A stretch of 64,000 nucleotides of DNA from Phocaeicola massiliensis B84634 = Timone 84634 = DSM 17679 = JCM 13223 (GCF_000382445.1 NZ_KB905472.1:993951-1057950); one strand, 5' to 3'; positions 54,220 to 63,955 are shown, counted from the first letter of the stretch. Translations and numbers: made by a program. Notes: generated by a model from the sequence alone, not told the origin.

Positions 54220-56448
54220 TTACATTCTCTCGTGGAAAGAACGGCTGATAACTTCCAACTGATGTTCACGGCTCAGTTTGATAAAATTAACCGCATATCC
54301 TGATACACGGATAGTAAGCTGCGGATATTTTTCAGGGTGTTCCATTGCATCTTCCAGCATTTCGCGGTTCAGGACATTTACATTCAGGTGGTGTGCGCCT
54401 TTGGTGAAGTAACCGTCCATCATGGTCACCAGGTTCTCAATACGGGTTTCCATATCTACACCGAGTGATTTCGGAACGATAGAGAATGTGTTGCTGATAC
54501 CATCTTGGGCATCGCGGTAACGAAGTTTTGCCACAGAACTCAGAGAAGCGATGGCACCATTCTTGTCGCGTCCGTGCATGGGGTTGGCGCCCGGAGCAAA
54601 AGCAACACCTTTGGCACGTCCGTCGGGAGTCGCACCGGTTTTCTTGCCATACATCACATTGGAGGTAATAGTCAGCAATGACAAGGTGGGACGGGCATTC
54701 TTGTAAACCGGATGTTTCTTCAATTCTTCGCTGAAGAAGTAAACCAGGTCTACGCCTAAATGGTCTACACGATCGTCATCGTTACCGAAACATGGGAATT
54801 CACCTTCAATTTCAAAACCTTCGGTCAGACCGATATCATTGCGTTTGGCATGTACACGACCGTATTTGATGGCCGACAGTGAATCGATGGCAATAGACAA
54901 ACCGGCTACACCGTATGCCAGATTAATGCGCGGGTCGGTATCGATAAACGCCATTTGAGCTTTTTCGTAGTAATACTTGTCATGCATATAATGAATGATG
55001 TTCATGGCATCATTATATACACGGGCCACTTGCATTAATACTTTTTTATAGTTAGACCATACTTCTTCAAAGTTCAGAAGGTCTCCTGTCAAGACAGGAA
55101 TATCTTTGACCATAACTGTACCGGTGTTTTCACAACGTCCTCCGTTGATGGCCAGCAACAGCGCCTTGGCTAAATTACAACGCGCACCGAAGAACTGGAT
55201 TTGCTTGCCGATGGCTTGATAAGAAACGCAACAAGCGATACCATAGTCATCACAGTTACGAACTTCACGCATCAGGGTATCATTTTCATACTGGATAGAA
55301 GAAGTGTCGATAGAAACCTGTGCACAGAATTCTTTGAATCCTTCCGGTAATTCAGGACTCCACAGAACGGTCATATTAGGTTCGGGAGAGGGGCCGAGAT
55401 TGTATAATGTCTGTAAGAAACGGAAAGAAGTCTTGGTGACTTTGGTACGTCCGTCATTGAAACGTCCACCGATGGATTCAGTCACCCATGTCGGATCTCC
55501 GGCAAAGATATCATTATATGATTGCATACGCAAATGACGTACCATGCGCAGCTTGATGACGAACTGGTCAATCAGTTCTTGTGCGTAAGTCTCGTCAATA
55601 TTGCCATTGTCAAGGTCGTATTGAATATAGATATCGAGGAATGAGGATACATTGCCCAGTGACATGGCTGCACCATCTTGTTCTTTTACGGCAGCCAGAT
55701 AAGCCATATATACCCACTGAACGGCTTCTTGTGCATTTGTTGCGGGGCGACTCAAATCCAGTCCGTAATATTCTCCCATTATTTTGATTTCCTTCAGGGC
55801 TTTGATTTGTTCTGCCACTTCTTCGCGCAAACGGATACGGGCATCGGTCATCGGACTGCCGATGTTGTGCAAGTCTTCTTGCTTGGCTTCAATCAGGCGG
55901 TCAATGCCATAAAGAGCCAAACGGCGATAATCACCGATGATACGTCCGCGGGCATAGTTGTCCGGCAATCCGGTCAGAAAACCAAGTGAACGGAACGAAC
56001 GGATTTCTTCGGTATACGCATCAAATACGCCATCGTTGTGGGTCTTGCGGTAATGATAGAAGATATCTTTCACCTTTTCATCCACTTCCACACCGTTTTC
56101 ACGGCAGGCCTTTTCTACTACTTTGATACCACCGAAAGGTTTGATGGCACGGCGCAGCAGTTCGTCGGTTTGAAGTCCGACAATGAGCTCGTTTTCACGG
56201 TCTATATATCCGGCTTTATGAGAAGTGATGGTAGAAACTGTTACGTTATCAAGAGAACGGACGCCATTGTTTGTGCGTTCTTCTTCCAACGCTTTAAGGC
56301 ACTCGTTCCACACTTTCTTTGTTCTCTCTGTAGGGCCGGCCAAAAATGAGGCATCGCCTTCGTAGGGGGTAATGTTGGTATGTACGAAGTCCGAAACGTT
56401 GATTTCCTTACTCCACAATCCATCCTTAAAAACTTTGTTCATTTCCAT
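54220..56448 (-). CDS. pflB: Formate C-acetyltransferase (pyruvate formate-lyase)
   Basis: Glycyl-radical enzyme of 742 residues that splits pyruvate with CoA to acetyl-CoA and formate. Catalytic Cys406-Cys407 sit in [11 protein letters not shown], and the radical Gly717 is in [10 protein letters not shown] near the C-terminus, the sequence recognised by PflA. It has its own promoter (56480-56487). The formate it makes is a substrate for PurT in this window. A start two codons in (MNKVF) would also fit. Confidence 0.97.
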   Translation of the reverse strand: MEMNKVFKDGLWSKEINVSDFVHTNITPYEGDASFLAGPTERTKKVWNECLKALEEERTNNGVRSLDNVTVSTITSHKAGYIDRENELIVGLQTDELLRRAIKPFGGIKVVEKACRENGVEVDEKVKDIFYHYRKTHNDGVFDAYTEEIRSFRSLGFLTGLPDNYARGRIIGDYRRLALYGIDRLIEAKQEDLHNIGSPMTDARIRLREEVAEQIKALKEIKIMGEYYGLDLSRPATNAQEAVQWVYMAYLAAVKEQDGAAMSLGNVSSFLDIYIQYDLDNGNIDETYAQELIDQFVIKLRMVRHLRMQSYNDIFAGDPTWVTESIGGRFNDGRTKVTKTSFRFLQTLYNLGPSPEPNMTVLWSPELPEGFKEFCAQVSIDTSSIQYENDTLMREVRNCDDYGIACCVSYQAIGKQIQFFGARCNLAKALLLAINGGRCENTGTVMVKDIPVLTGDLLNFEEVWSNYKKVLMQVARVYNDAMNIIHYMHDKYYYEKAQMAFIDTDPRINLAYGVAGLSIAIDSLSAIKYGRVHAKRNDIGLTEGFEIEGEFPCFGNDDDRVDHLGVDLVYFFSEELKKHPVYKNARPTLSLLTITSNVMYGKKTGATPDGRAKGVAFAPGANPMHGRDKNGAIASLSSVAKLRYRDAQDGISNTFSIVPKSLGVDMETRIENLVTMMDGYFTKGAHHLNVNVLNREMLEDAMEHPEKYPQLTIRVSGYAVNFIKLSREHQLEVISRSFHERM

Positions 56449-56479
56449 ACTGTTATATCCATTAAAAGATTTAGGGATG

Positions 56480-56487
56480 CAAAGGTA
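56480..56487 (-). promoter_or_regulatory. TACCTTTG promoter of pflB
   Basis: TAnnTTTG box on the minus strand 32 bases before the pflB ATG. No FNR-like site was recognised. Confidence 0.6.
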
Positions 56488-56554
56488 GTACTTTTTTATG
56501 AGGTATACATCACTACTAATAGGTATATTGAGTGTAGAATGACGTATTTTTTGT

Positions 56555-56562
56555 TATCTTTG
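56555..56562 (+). promoter_or_regulatory. TATCTTTG promoter of the lipoprotein gene at 56583
   Basis: TAnnTTTG match 20 bases before the ATG; divergent from the pflB promoter. Confidence 0.5.
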
Positions 56563-56582
56563 CGATATTAAAATGATAAAAT

Positions 56583-57299
56583 ATGAATAAGTTCATTGTT
56601 TTTTTGCTGTGTGCATTGTTTTTTGGCAGTTGTAACGAGGAAGAAGATTCCATCTATTATCCTTTAGATAATGTTGATATAATTAAAGGTGGCAGCGAGG
56701 AACCCACCGGCAATGCGACATTGATTGCAGAGAGTCATAACCTGGAATCGTATGTGCTGGATACGCTTGCCGTGTATCCTTATGACAAGACCATCGGTAA
56801 ATTGACTTTCAAGTTCGACCCAAAGAATGCTGTATCGGATGTTACCATGGAGGGCTTTAGGGGAGAAGGTAAGTCGGAGATGGGAATGAGTAATTCTTAT
56901 TATGATGGTAATTTCCCCGAGGAATATCGTCAGCCTATTTTCATGAATGATAATCCGGCTAAGAAATACAGGATTAAATTCAGATTAAAAGGCGAATTCA
57001 GGTACTATACGGAACATTGGTATACAGACTATATTTATATGATGCTTTCTGCATCTTTCCTGCCTTATCCTCCTGCTGTTTCGGAAGATGTGTTCTTATG
57101 TAAAAGCAATGAGGCTTTTGCTGAATTGAATACTGCTGAGCGTTTGTATACTTTTGATGTGCAATATGATCGTTGGAATTTGTCTTTTACTGAATTATAT
57201 CTCAATATTTTTGTGAACCTTATCGGACAGAAGGAGTCAGAGAAGGTTTCTTTGAGTATTGATAAAGAGTCATTTTTTGAGATATATGAGATTAATTGA
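56583..57299 (+). CDS. Lipoprotein of unknown function
   Basis: 238 residues with a lipobox (FFGSC, Cys17) followed by acidic residues NEEEDS, a Bacteroides surface-export signal. The mature protein is beta-rich with many Tyr and Phe (FRYYTEHWYTDYIYMMLSAS). No family recognised; a substrate-binding or anchor-like role at the cell surface is only a guess. It is followed by a perfect 36-base palindrome and tRNA-Ser on the opposite strand. Confidence 0.8.
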   Translation: MNKFIVFLLCALFFGSCNEEEDSIYYPLDNVDIIKGGSEEPTGNATLIAESHNLESYVLDTLAVYPYDKTIGKLTFKFDPKNAVSDVTMEGFRGEGKSEMGMSNSYYDGNFPEEYRQPIFMNDNPAKKYRIKFRLKGEFRYYTEHWYTDYIYMMLSASFLPYPPAVSEDVFLCKSNEAFAELNTAERLYTFDVQYDRWNLSFTELYLNIFVNLIGQKESEKVSLSIDKESFFEIYEIN

Positions 57300-57378
57300 G
57301 TCTTGAAGGTTAGACATTTGGAGCCGAAAACTTTTGTTCATCGTTTTATTTTACGTTGACCCGTGGTCAGAGGTATAA

Positions 57379-57414
57379 AAAACATCCGCTAAATCATGAT
57401 TTAGCGGATGTTTT
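57379..57414. terminator. Perfect 36-base palindrome, bidirectional terminator
   Basis: The left half AAAACATCCGCTAAATCA is exactly complementary to the right half. With A and T ends it can terminate both the lipoprotein gene (+) and tRNA-Ser (-). Confidence 0.8.
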
Positions 57415-57415
57415 G

Positions 57416-57502
57416 CGGAAGCTGGGGGATTCGAACCCCCGGCACGGTTACCCGTACGTCAGTTTAGCAAACTGGTGGTTTCAGCCACTCACCCAAACTT
57501 CC
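57416..57502 (-). tRNA. tRNA-Ser (anticodon GCU)
   Basis: 87 bases on the minus strand with a long class II variable arm. Acceptor GGAAGTT pairs with AGCTTCC; the anticodon loop TTGCTAA gives GCU; T-arm GGGGGTTCGAATCCCCC. No encoded CCA. Discriminator base G fits serine tRNA. Confidence 0.95.
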
Positions 57503-57589
57503 TTCCTTTTCAGAGGCGTTATCTCTCAAACGCGGTGCAAAGATAAGCGGATTAATCGAGATGTGCAAATCTTTTGCGCTTTTTTTTAG

Positions 57590-58132
57590 ATATATTTTTG
57601 TGTTGGAATAATAAAGTATTGATAGTAAGCGTTTAATATTTAAAATTATTTTCTTTCCCAAAACTCTAAATATTGTATGGCTACCTTTATGGGAGCATGA
57701 TGTTTTTTGATTTTCTAATAAACATCTCAATTTTTCGTATATATCATTGCTTTCAAGACGAACATTGATGATAGGACGAAGTTTTGGTTTTTCCTAAAAG
57801 GGTGTATTATTCTTCGGGTTTCTATTATTCATGGCCCATGCGCTATGGTCGGGGAACAAAAGTATAATTTGATCGAATATAACATCATATCCGCCCATTC
57901 ATCTAGGTTGTAGCCGGTATAAGGGCTGTATAAATTCTCCTTATCGGGTTGAATTATTCATTAGATAATCGGCTGTGTGGAGCATAGAGCATCGTTTGGC
58001 AATACATTTACGTTGTGCTCCAAATTTTTCAGAATTAGTGTCAGCGTCTAATTCTGTTATACGATACATATTCTCAAGCGGCTTATCTATGGAATCGCTT
58101 ATTTTATAAACAAAAAGATAAGATTTTTAGTT
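57590..58132 (-). pseudogene. Probable decayed protein-coding gene
   Basis: The gap between tRNA-Ser and the lipocalin-like gene has no intact ORF, but minus-strand fragments look like coding sequence. From about 58132 to 57943 one frame reads SYLFVYKISDSIDKPLEN and ends after NNST at a stop; a +1 shift continues DKENLYSPYTGYNLDEW from about 57946; another frame reads LLFPDHSAWAMNN to a stop at 57794, then continues EKPKLRPIINVRLESND. Frameshifts and stops in tandem suggest a decayed gene. Family unknown. Confidence 0.35.
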
Positions 58133-58244
58133 TTTGCTAAAATGAAAAGATTGTTTGTGCTATTCTTTTTCAGAGAAAAATAATTCATATCTTTACAACG
58201 AATATAGATGATGGTTAACTGTTTTATGATAAAATAATGATAAA

Positions 58245-58808
58245 ATGAAGAAGATTTTTGTGGTAGTATCAGCCATGATGGGGTTAATGACTTCATGCAA
58301 TCAAACAGTGGAAAAATCTGTGACCGGTATCGTTTGTGATGCCACTATGAATGGAGTAACTGTGGTTACGGTAGATAATGATACTGTTTTTGTAAGTACG
58401 TTAGATGCGAAAGATGCCGGTTACACGGGAAACAGCTTTGCGTTGAATGATACCTTGACTGTTGATTATAAGGTGATGGATGGTATTAATGTAGCGGAAA
58501 GTTGGCAGGTAAAACCTGTTGTTGCAGAACTGATAATTGGTGCGTGGACTAAGCCTATTAGTGGTATGGATGGAGAAGATGGCTTTTTGCTGGCGGCAGA
58601 TGGAAAAGCAGCTTCGATTAATTCTGCGACACTTGTGTATAAGACTTGGAAACGTGAAGGAGATAAATTAATCATGGATATCGAAAGTATAGGTAATGGT
58701 CAAACGATTGCTTCTACTGACACGATGAATGTTTTGAAACTTGATAAAGATTCATTGATTTTGGATAATGGGGGAATGATAATGCGTTATCACAGAGTCC
58801 GGGAATAA
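58245..58808 (+). CDS. Small lipoprotein with lipocalin-like domain
   Basis: 187 residues with a lipobox (LMTSC, Cys18). The N-terminal part (about 25-85) is a small beta domain (GIVCDATMNGVTVVTVDNDT). The C-terminal part (about 95-185, ELIIGAWTKPISGMDGEDGF, YKTWKREGDKLIM) has the look of the lipocalin-like domain common in Bacteroidetes lipoproteins. Function unknown. A TATCTTTA box lies at about 58187. A 12-base-arm hairpin separates it from tilS. Confidence 0.82.
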   Translation: MKKIFVVVSAMMGLMTSCNQTVEKSVTGIVCDATMNGVTVVTVDNDTVFVSTLDAKDAGYTGNSFALNDTLTVDYKVMDGINVAESWQVKPVVAELIIGAWTKPISGMDGEDGFLLAADGKAASINSATLVYKTWKREGDKLIMDIESIGNGQTIASTDTMNVLKLDKDSLILDNGGMIMRYHRVRE

Positions 58809-58840
58809 TTTAATCATTGCATTCAGATGAAATTTTCTGA

Positions 58841-58894
58841 TGCGGATTACATGGGAATTGCGGTGGGTGCAACCTATTCTTTATGTAATCCGCA
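58841..58894. terminator. Shared hairpin between convergent genes
   Basis: Perfect arms TGCGGATTACAT / ATGTAATCCGCA around a 30-base loop between the lipocalin-like gene and tilS. Confidence 0.5.
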
Positions 58895-58937
58895 CTTAAA
58901 CAGGAAGTTTATGAATCTTGTGTGGCTGATAGGGTGT

Positions 58938-60242
58938 TTATCGCTCTTTTTGTAAACGAATAATCATTACTCGCTTGGTAGTATTTGTTATCCTGAAGCG
59001 ATTGTCACTTCTTTCTCCTACCAGCCAGATAATCTTTTCGTCTGAGCATACAACATATTGATTCTCTTTTTCGAATAAAGAGAATTTGCGGTCGGTGAGA
59101 TAATCACTTACATTCTTTTTTCCTGTCATGCCAAAAGGAACAAATTTATCTCCTTTTTGCCATTTGCGAATAATGAGAGGGCTTATTACCTTGTCTGCAT
59201 CCAGGCAAGCTACATCTTTTTCTTTAGGAATAATAAAATCATCCGATAAATCCAGCGTCTTGATGCAAAGCTGTGGAGTTGGGTCGGTTGTGCTTTCTAT
59301 GGTTCTGGTTTGAAGCAACAGATATTCTCTGTCTCGTACAGCTTCCCATTCGGGAGAAATAAATCTTTTTCCCGGCTGTCCTGATAAGCTGTGGAAAATA
59401 TCTTTTATTTGTAAAGGTTTAAATCCTAGTGGATACAATATTTCAAACAGTAATGAGGCGGGGGCAACTTCTGTCAACAAGCGTTCTACATGAATAGCTT
59501 TTAGGTTGTTGCCATTTCTTTTTATAACTCTGTTTTTGGCCTCGGCCATTTCTTTGTTGTAAACGAGAGAGGTTTCTGCCAGTCGGTTTGCTGTTTCTGC
59601 AATACTCTCACTGACAGATGGATTTAGTTCTCCCAACATTGGAAGAATATTCAAGCGGATTTTGTTCCGCATATATTCATCTTGCAGATTAGTGCTGTCT
59701 GTTACGTAATCTTGATGTAAGTGCTCAAGATATTGTAGAATATCCTGTCGACTCGCGTTCAGTAGCGGACGGACAATATGACCGTTTAGCGGGGCTATTC
59801 CTTTCAGGCCGTTGATGCCTGTTCCCCGAATTAAGTTTAATAAGAATGTTTCTACACTGTCATCTCTATGGTGGGCTACGGCAATAACGGAAGCATCACA
59901 CTCCTGCCTTAATTTTTCAAACCATTCATATCGCATTTCTCGAGCTGCCATTTCGATGGAAATGCGATGCTTTGTGGCGTACGTTTGAGTATCAAAATGT
60001 ACCACATGTAATAAAATATTTAGTTCGTTACATAAGCCTCGTACAAAGTTTTCGTCTCGGTCTGACTCCTTGCCGCGCAAGTGAAAATTGCAATGGGCAG
60101 CTTCGCAGGTATATCCTAAAGCTAATAGCACACGTAATAAAGCGACAGAATCAGCACCGCCGCTTAGTGCCACTAAAATCTTATCTTTTTGAAAAAATAA
60201 AGATTTTTCTTCTATAAATCTATTGACGTCTAAATGAAACAT
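58938..60242 (-). CDS. tilS: tRNA(Ile)-lysidine synthetase
   Basis: Essential enzyme that changes C34 of tRNA-Ile(CAU) to lysidine, so that it reads AUA codons. The PP-loop SGGADS at 27-32 binds ATP; the C-terminal domain ([20 protein letters not shown]) binds tRNA. 434 residues from MFHLDVNRF, preferred because an upstream extension lies before the promoter box. The promoter TATCTTTG (60247-60254) ends four bases before the ATG, so the message may be leaderless. Confidence 0.95.
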   Translation of the reverse strand: MFHLDVNRFIEEKSLFFQKDKILVALSGGADSVALLRVLLALGYTCEAAHCNFHLRGKESDRDENFVRGLCNELNILLHVVHFDTQTYATKHRISIEMAAREMRYEWFEKLRQECDASVIAVAHHRDDSVETFLLNLIRGTGINGLKGIAPLNGHIVRPLLNASRQDILQYLEHLHQDYVTDSTNLQDEYMRNKIRLNILPMLGELNPSVSESIAETANRLAETSLVYNKEMAEAKNRVIKRNGNNLKAIHVERLLTEVAPASLLFEILYPLGFKPLQIKDIFHSLSGQPGKRFISPEWEAVRDREYLLLQTRTIESTTDPTPQLCIKTLDLSDDFIIPKEKDVACLDADKVISPLIIRKWQKGDKFVPFGMTGKKNVSDYLTDRKFSLFEKENQYVVCSDEKIIWLVGERSDNRFRITNTTKRVMIIRLQKER

Positions 60243-60246
60243 ATTA

Positions 60247-60254
60247 CAAAGATA
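60247..60254 (-). promoter_or_regulatory. TATCTTTG promoter of tilS, almost touching the ATG
   Basis: TAnnTTTG on the minus strand, with TTTC about 19 bases upstream. It implies a transcription start at or just inside the start codon. Confidence 0.5.
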
Positions 60255-60389
60255 ATGCTTCTTTGAGATTATAGAAAGCGAATACCTGTTTTCTTTCATC
60301 CGTCGGTTTGCATATTGCTATTTTTGTTTATGATGAAATTCTTTATTTAAAAACAGTCTAAACAACTTGCATACCTCTAAGTAATGAAC

Positions 60390-60397
60390 TATATTTG
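60390..60397 (+). promoter_or_regulatory. TATATTTG promoter of feoAB
   Basis: TTGC (60367-60370), a 19-base spacer and TATATTTG, 18 bases before the ATG at 60416. Leader about 12 nt. No Fur-like site was recognised. Confidence 0.65.
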
Positions 60398-60415
60398 CAG
60401 AAAATTTTAAAGAAA

Positions 60416-62887
60416 ATGCGTTTATCTGAATTGAATACAGGAGAAAAAGGCGTAATAGTCAAAGTGTTAGGCCACGGAGGCTTTCGTAAGCGTATCGTAG
60501 AGATGGGCTTTATAAAAGGCAAAACCGTGGAAGTAATTTTAAACGCCCCCCTGAAAGACCCGATAAAATACAGACTGCTAGATTACGAGATTTCTCTTCG
60601 CCGGCAAGAAGCCGAGATGATAGAGGTAGTGAGTGAACAAGAAGCACGTACCACTCAAAGTCCTTATCACGGCTCCATAACAGAAGAAATAACAGTGCCC
60701 GAAGCTGAAATGGTGGCATTGGCCAAAGGAAAACGACGTACCATAAATGTGGCACTGGTAGGTAATCCTAATTGCGGAAAAACTTCGCTGTTTAATATAG
60801 CATCCGGTGCTCACGAGCACGTAGGAAATTATAGCGGCGTCACTGTGGATGCCAAAGAAGGTTTTTTTGATTTTCAGGGATACCATTTCCGTATTGTGGA
60901 TTTGCCCGGTACTTATTCTTTGTCAGCCTATACTCCTGAAGAAATATATGTGCGCAAACATATTATTGATGAGACTCCCGATGTGATTATCAACGTGGTA
61001 GATGCTTCGAATCTGGAGCGGAATTTTTATCTCACTACTCAGCTTATTGATATGAACGTGAGAATGGTTATCGCTCTGAATATGTATGATGAACTTGAGG
61101 CAAGTGGCAACAAACTGGATTATCTCAAGCTGAGCCAGTTGTTTGGCGTACCTATGGTGCCCACTGTCTGTCGTAAAGGAGAAGGTGTCGATAAACTTTT
61201 CCATGTGATTATCGGCATCTATGAGGGCAGTGATTTTCTGACTCAAAAGAAGGCGGAAATCCGTACGGAAGTATTGGAGGATTTGCGTGATTGGCATGAA
61301 ACTTATGTTCCTGATCATAAATTTGGCAGTCACAGTGAAGAAGAACACATTAGGCCGCGTGGTATTTTCCGTCATATTCATATAAATCATGGGCCTGAAT
61401 TGGAACGCAGCATTCAAGCTGTGAAGAAATTAATCAGTGTCAACGAGCAAATCCGACACAAATATTCTACTCGTTTCCTGGCCATTAAATTGTTGGAAGA
61501 TGATAAGGATATCGAACTTTTTGTTGAGACACTTCCCAATGGAGGTGAAATTTTAGCTTTGCGTGACAAAGAAGTTCAGCGTATTTATAATGTGATGAAT
61601 GAAGATAGTGAACAGGCCATTACTGATGCCAAGTATGGTTTCATAACCGGAGCGTTGAAAGAAACATTTACAGACAATCACATGGAAAAGGAGCAGACCA
61701 CTCGTGTGATTGATAGTATTGTGACTCATCGTATTTGGGGATATCCTATCTTTTTCCTTTTCCTTTATATCATGTTCGAAGGAACATTCGTATTGGGGGA
61801 TTACCCTATGCAGGGAATTGAGTGGTTGGTAGATCAATTGGGAAATCTGATTCGTAATAATATGGCCGAAGGTCCATTGAAGGATATGCTGGTAGACGGT
61901 ATCATTGGCGGGGTAGGCGGAGTTATCGTATTCTTGCCCAATATTCTTATTCTATATTTCTTCATATCTGTTATGGAGGATTCAGGATATATGGCACGTG
62001 CTGCATTTATTATGGATAAGATTATGCACCGAATGGGATTACACGGAAAGTCGTTCATACCTCTTATCATGGGATTCGGATGCAATGTGCCGGCTATTAT
62101 GGCATCACGTACCATTGAAGACCGTAAGTGCAGGCTTATTACGATGCTGGTCAATCCGCTGATGTCATGTAGTGCTCGTTTACCTATTTATTTAGTAATG
62201 GTAGGAGCTTTTTTCCCAAATCAGGCTAGTTTTGTATTATTGTGCATTTACGCCACAGGAATTATATTGGCGGTTCTCATGGCACGTCTTTTCAGTAAGT
62301 TTCTGGTGAAAGGCGATGATGCGCCTTTTGTGATGGAACTCCCTCCTTATCGTATGCCGACAACGAAAAGTATTTTGCGCCATACTTGGGAAAAGGGGGC
62401 TCAATATCTGAAGAAAATGGGGGGTATTATTATGATTGCTTCTATCATTATCTGGTTCTTGGGATATTATCCGCAACATGATGCTTATGAAACAGTGGCA
62501 GAACAGCAAGAAAACTCATATATTGGTCAGATAGGTAAAGCAGTGGAGCCGGTAATCGAACCTTTGGGATTTGATTGGAAACTTGGCATCGGACTTATTT
62601 CCGGAGTCGGGGCAAAAGAACTGGTGGTTAGCACATTGGGAGTTCTTTATACGAATGAAGAGGATGTGGAAAATGTGAATCTTTCCAATCGTATTCCTAT
62701 CACGCCACTTGCTGCTTTGGCTTATATGCTTTTTGTGCTAATATATTTTCCGTGTATAGCTACTTTGGCTGCTATAAAACAAGAATCGGGCAGTTGGAAA
62801 TGGGCATTATTTGCTGCGGGCTATACCACGGTTTTAGCGTGGTGCATTGCTTTTGTTGTTTATCAACTGGGAAATTTGATTATTTAG
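60416..62887 (+). CDS. feoB: Ferrous iron transporter, fused FeoA-FeoB
   Basis: Inner-membrane Fe2+ importer of 823 residues. An N-terminal FeoA (SH3-like) domain (about 1-75, LSELNTGEKGVIVKVLGHGG) is fused to FeoB: G-protein domain with G1 GNPNCGKT at 116-123, G3 DLPGTYS, then the two Gate repeats with about eight helices (EDSGYMARAAFIMDKIMHRM, MGFGCNVPAIMASRTI, SGVGAKELVVSTLGVLYT). Fusion is common in Bacteroidetes. The ATG at 60416 is chosen over the TTG at 60395, which lies inside the promoter box. A Cys-rich partner follows. Confidence 0.96.
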   Translation: MRLSELNTGEKGVIVKVLGHGGFRKRIVEMGFIKGKTVEVILNAPLKDPIKYRLLDYEISLRRQEAEMIEVVSEQEARTTQSPYHGSITEEITVPEAEMVALAKGKRRTINVALVGNPNCGKTSLFNIASGAHEHVGNYSGVTVDAKEGFFDFQGYHFRIVDLPGTYSLSAYTPEEIYVRKHIIDETPDVIINVVDASNLERNFYLTTQLIDMNVRMVIALNMYDELEASGNKLDYLKLSQLFGVPMVPTVCRKGEGVDKLFHVIIGIYEGSDFLTQKKAEIRTEVLEDLRDWHETYVPDHKFGSHSEEEHIRPRGIFRHIHINHGPELERSIQAVKKLISVNEQIRHKYSTRFLAIKLLEDDKDIELFVETLPNGGEILALRDKEVQRIYNVMNEDSEQAITDAKYGFITGALKETFTDNHMEKEQTTRVIDSIVTHRIWGYPIFFLFLYIMFEGTFVLGDYPMQGIEWLVDQLGNLIRNNMAEGPLKDMLVDGIIGGVGGVIVFLPNILILYFFISVMEDSGYMARAAFIMDKIMHRMGLHGKSFIPLIMGFGCNVPAIMASRTIEDRKCRLITMLVNPLMSCSARLPIYLVMVGAFFPNQASFVLLCIYATGIILAVLMARLFSKFLVKGDDAPFVMELPPYRMPTTKSILRHTWEKGAQYLKKMGGIIMIASIIIWFLGYYPQHDAYETVAEQQENSYIGQIGKAVEPVIEPLGFDWKLGIGLISGVGAKELVVSTLGVLYTNEEDVENVNLSNRIPITPLAALAYMLFVLIYFPCIATLAAIKQESGSWKWALFAAGYTTVLAWCIAFVVYQLGNLII

Positions 62888-62921
62888 TGAACTCATTTTT
62901 ATTCTTATTGTTTTTTTAAGC

Positions 62922-63113
62922 ATGGAATTACAACAAATCATAGTTTTAGTCATTGTTTTCTTGTGTATGATATGGGCTGGGCTTCGTATCTTTTTGTATT
63001 TCAAGAGGATAAAGAATAACGAGAATCCCTGTGAAGGATGTACTTCGGACTGTTCCATTAAGTCCATTCGCACCAATCAGAAGTGTAATTGCGAAAAAAA
63101 TGCAGGAAAATGA
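62922..63113 (+). CDS. FeoB-associated Cys-rich membrane protein
   Basis: 63 residues: one N-terminal membrane helix (5-28), then a basic stretch and a Cys cluster (NPCEGCTSDCSI, and KCNC further on). This matches the small FeoB-associated Cys-rich proteins found after feoB in Bacteroidetes and Firmicutes, thought to help Fe2+ transport like FeoC. It starts 34 bases after feoB and is co-transcribed with it. Confidence 0.88.
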   Translation: MELQQIIVLVIVFLCMIWAGLRIFLYFKRIKNNENPCEGCTSDCSIKSIRTNQKCNCEKNAGK

Positions 63114-63200
63114 AGAAAAAAACATCAAAATAGTTGCAGGTTCAAAAAAAAGTCGTACCTTTGCAACCGCAATCGAGAAACAACGGTTGCAAAGAAAAAG

Positions 63201-63272
63201 GGTTCCTTGGATGAGTGGCTTAGTCAGCGGTCTGCAAAACCGTGTACGGCGGTTCGAATCCGCCAGGAACCT
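63201..63272 (+). tRNA. tRNA-Cys (anticodon GCA)
   Basis: Acceptor GGTTCCT pairs with AGGAACC; the anticodon stem GCGGT/ACCGT holds loop CTGCAAA, anticodon GCA; T-arm GGCGGTTCGAATCCGCC. 72 bases, no encoded CCA. Confidence 0.93.
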
Positions 63273-63274
63273 CT

Positions 63275-63323
63275 AAAGCCAAAGAAGGATTAGAATGAAA
63301 ATTTCTAATCCTTCTTTGGCTTT
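63275..63323 (+). terminator. Intrinsic terminator of tRNA-Cys
   Basis: About 21-base perfect arms AAAGCCAAAGAAGGATTAGAA and the reverse complement, with a short loop, directly after the tRNA. Confidence 0.85.
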
Positions 63324-63370
63324 TAGGGGCTCAGCCGATTTTTTGGATTGGTAGGTAGTACCTAGGGGCA

Positions 63371-63725
63371 GTCATTATTCTTGGGGATTTAACATATCAA
63401 TCAAATACCTGTCCCCTGATCTTGTCTCCTCCGGTTTCCAATCCCTGCATGTGTTTTTGAGTTTCCTAAGCCGTTTCATTAGCCGGACCAAGCGTTTTCG
63501 TCCTTTCGATTATGCCTGTCTGTCTGTCGAATTACTACAGTCTCCGGCAGCGGACTGTATAGTCTGTTGCAGTGGACCGTACGGTCTGCTACAGTGGACT
63601 GTACAGTCCATTGCCGCAGACTGTAATAATCTTCCGTTTAAAAGACCTTACCCGCCCCCGGGAAACGGCTTATTCTTCCCTTTGCTTGTGATATGACACT
63701 TAAATCCCCAAGAATAATAAGTGAC
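63371..63725. repeat. Repeat family B, copy 2, with flanking inverted motifs
   Basis: Core 63422-63678 matches 45365-45620: left block TTGTCTCCTCCGGTTT, arm CTAAGCCGTTTC (63466-63477), four 22-base palindromic units at 63537-63624, AATAATCTTCCGTTTAAAAG, arm GAAACGGCTTA (63662-63672). In this copy the element is bordered by an inverted pair: GTCATTATTCTTGGGGATTT (63371-63390) and AATCCCCAAGAATAATAAGT (63704-63723). Situated between tRNA-Cys and tRNA-Glu. The ORF-like frame at 63451-63696 follows the repeat and is not taken as a gene. Confidence 0.85.
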
Positions 63726-63882
63726 CCGAATTTTCTCAAAATATTATGTCCACACACTTTTTTGACTTGATCCGAAAAAAAGTTTCAAAGCCTCAAAAAA
63801 AACTATTTTTATTTTGTAATTTCAAAATAATATTCTAAATTTGCACCGCCTTAAAGAAAAAGAGAAAGGCCTGATTAAAAAT

Positions 63883-63955
63883 GGCGGTATCGTCTAGTGG
63901 CCTAGGACGCGGCCCTCTCACGGCTGAAACTCGGGTTCGAGTCCCGGTTCCGCTA
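63883..63955 (+). tRNA. tRNA-Glu (anticodon CUC)
   Basis: 73 bases: acceptor GGCGGTA with TTCCGCT (one T-T mismatch and a terminal G-U), D-arm TCGTCTAGTGGCCTAGGAC as in E. coli tRNA-Glu, anticodon loop CTCTCAC giving CUC, T-arm CGGGTTCGAGTCCCG. No encoded CCA. Confidence 0.9.

Noticed and set aside
58099..58296. 65-codon minus-strand ORF before the lipocalin-like gene
   Set aside because: It overlaps the promoter and start of the + strand gene and is A/T-rich low-complexity translation.
60395..60415. TTG start for feoB
   Set aside because: The TTG is part of the TATATTTG promoter box, so it cannot be in the message; the ATG at 60416 starts the recognisable FeoA domain.
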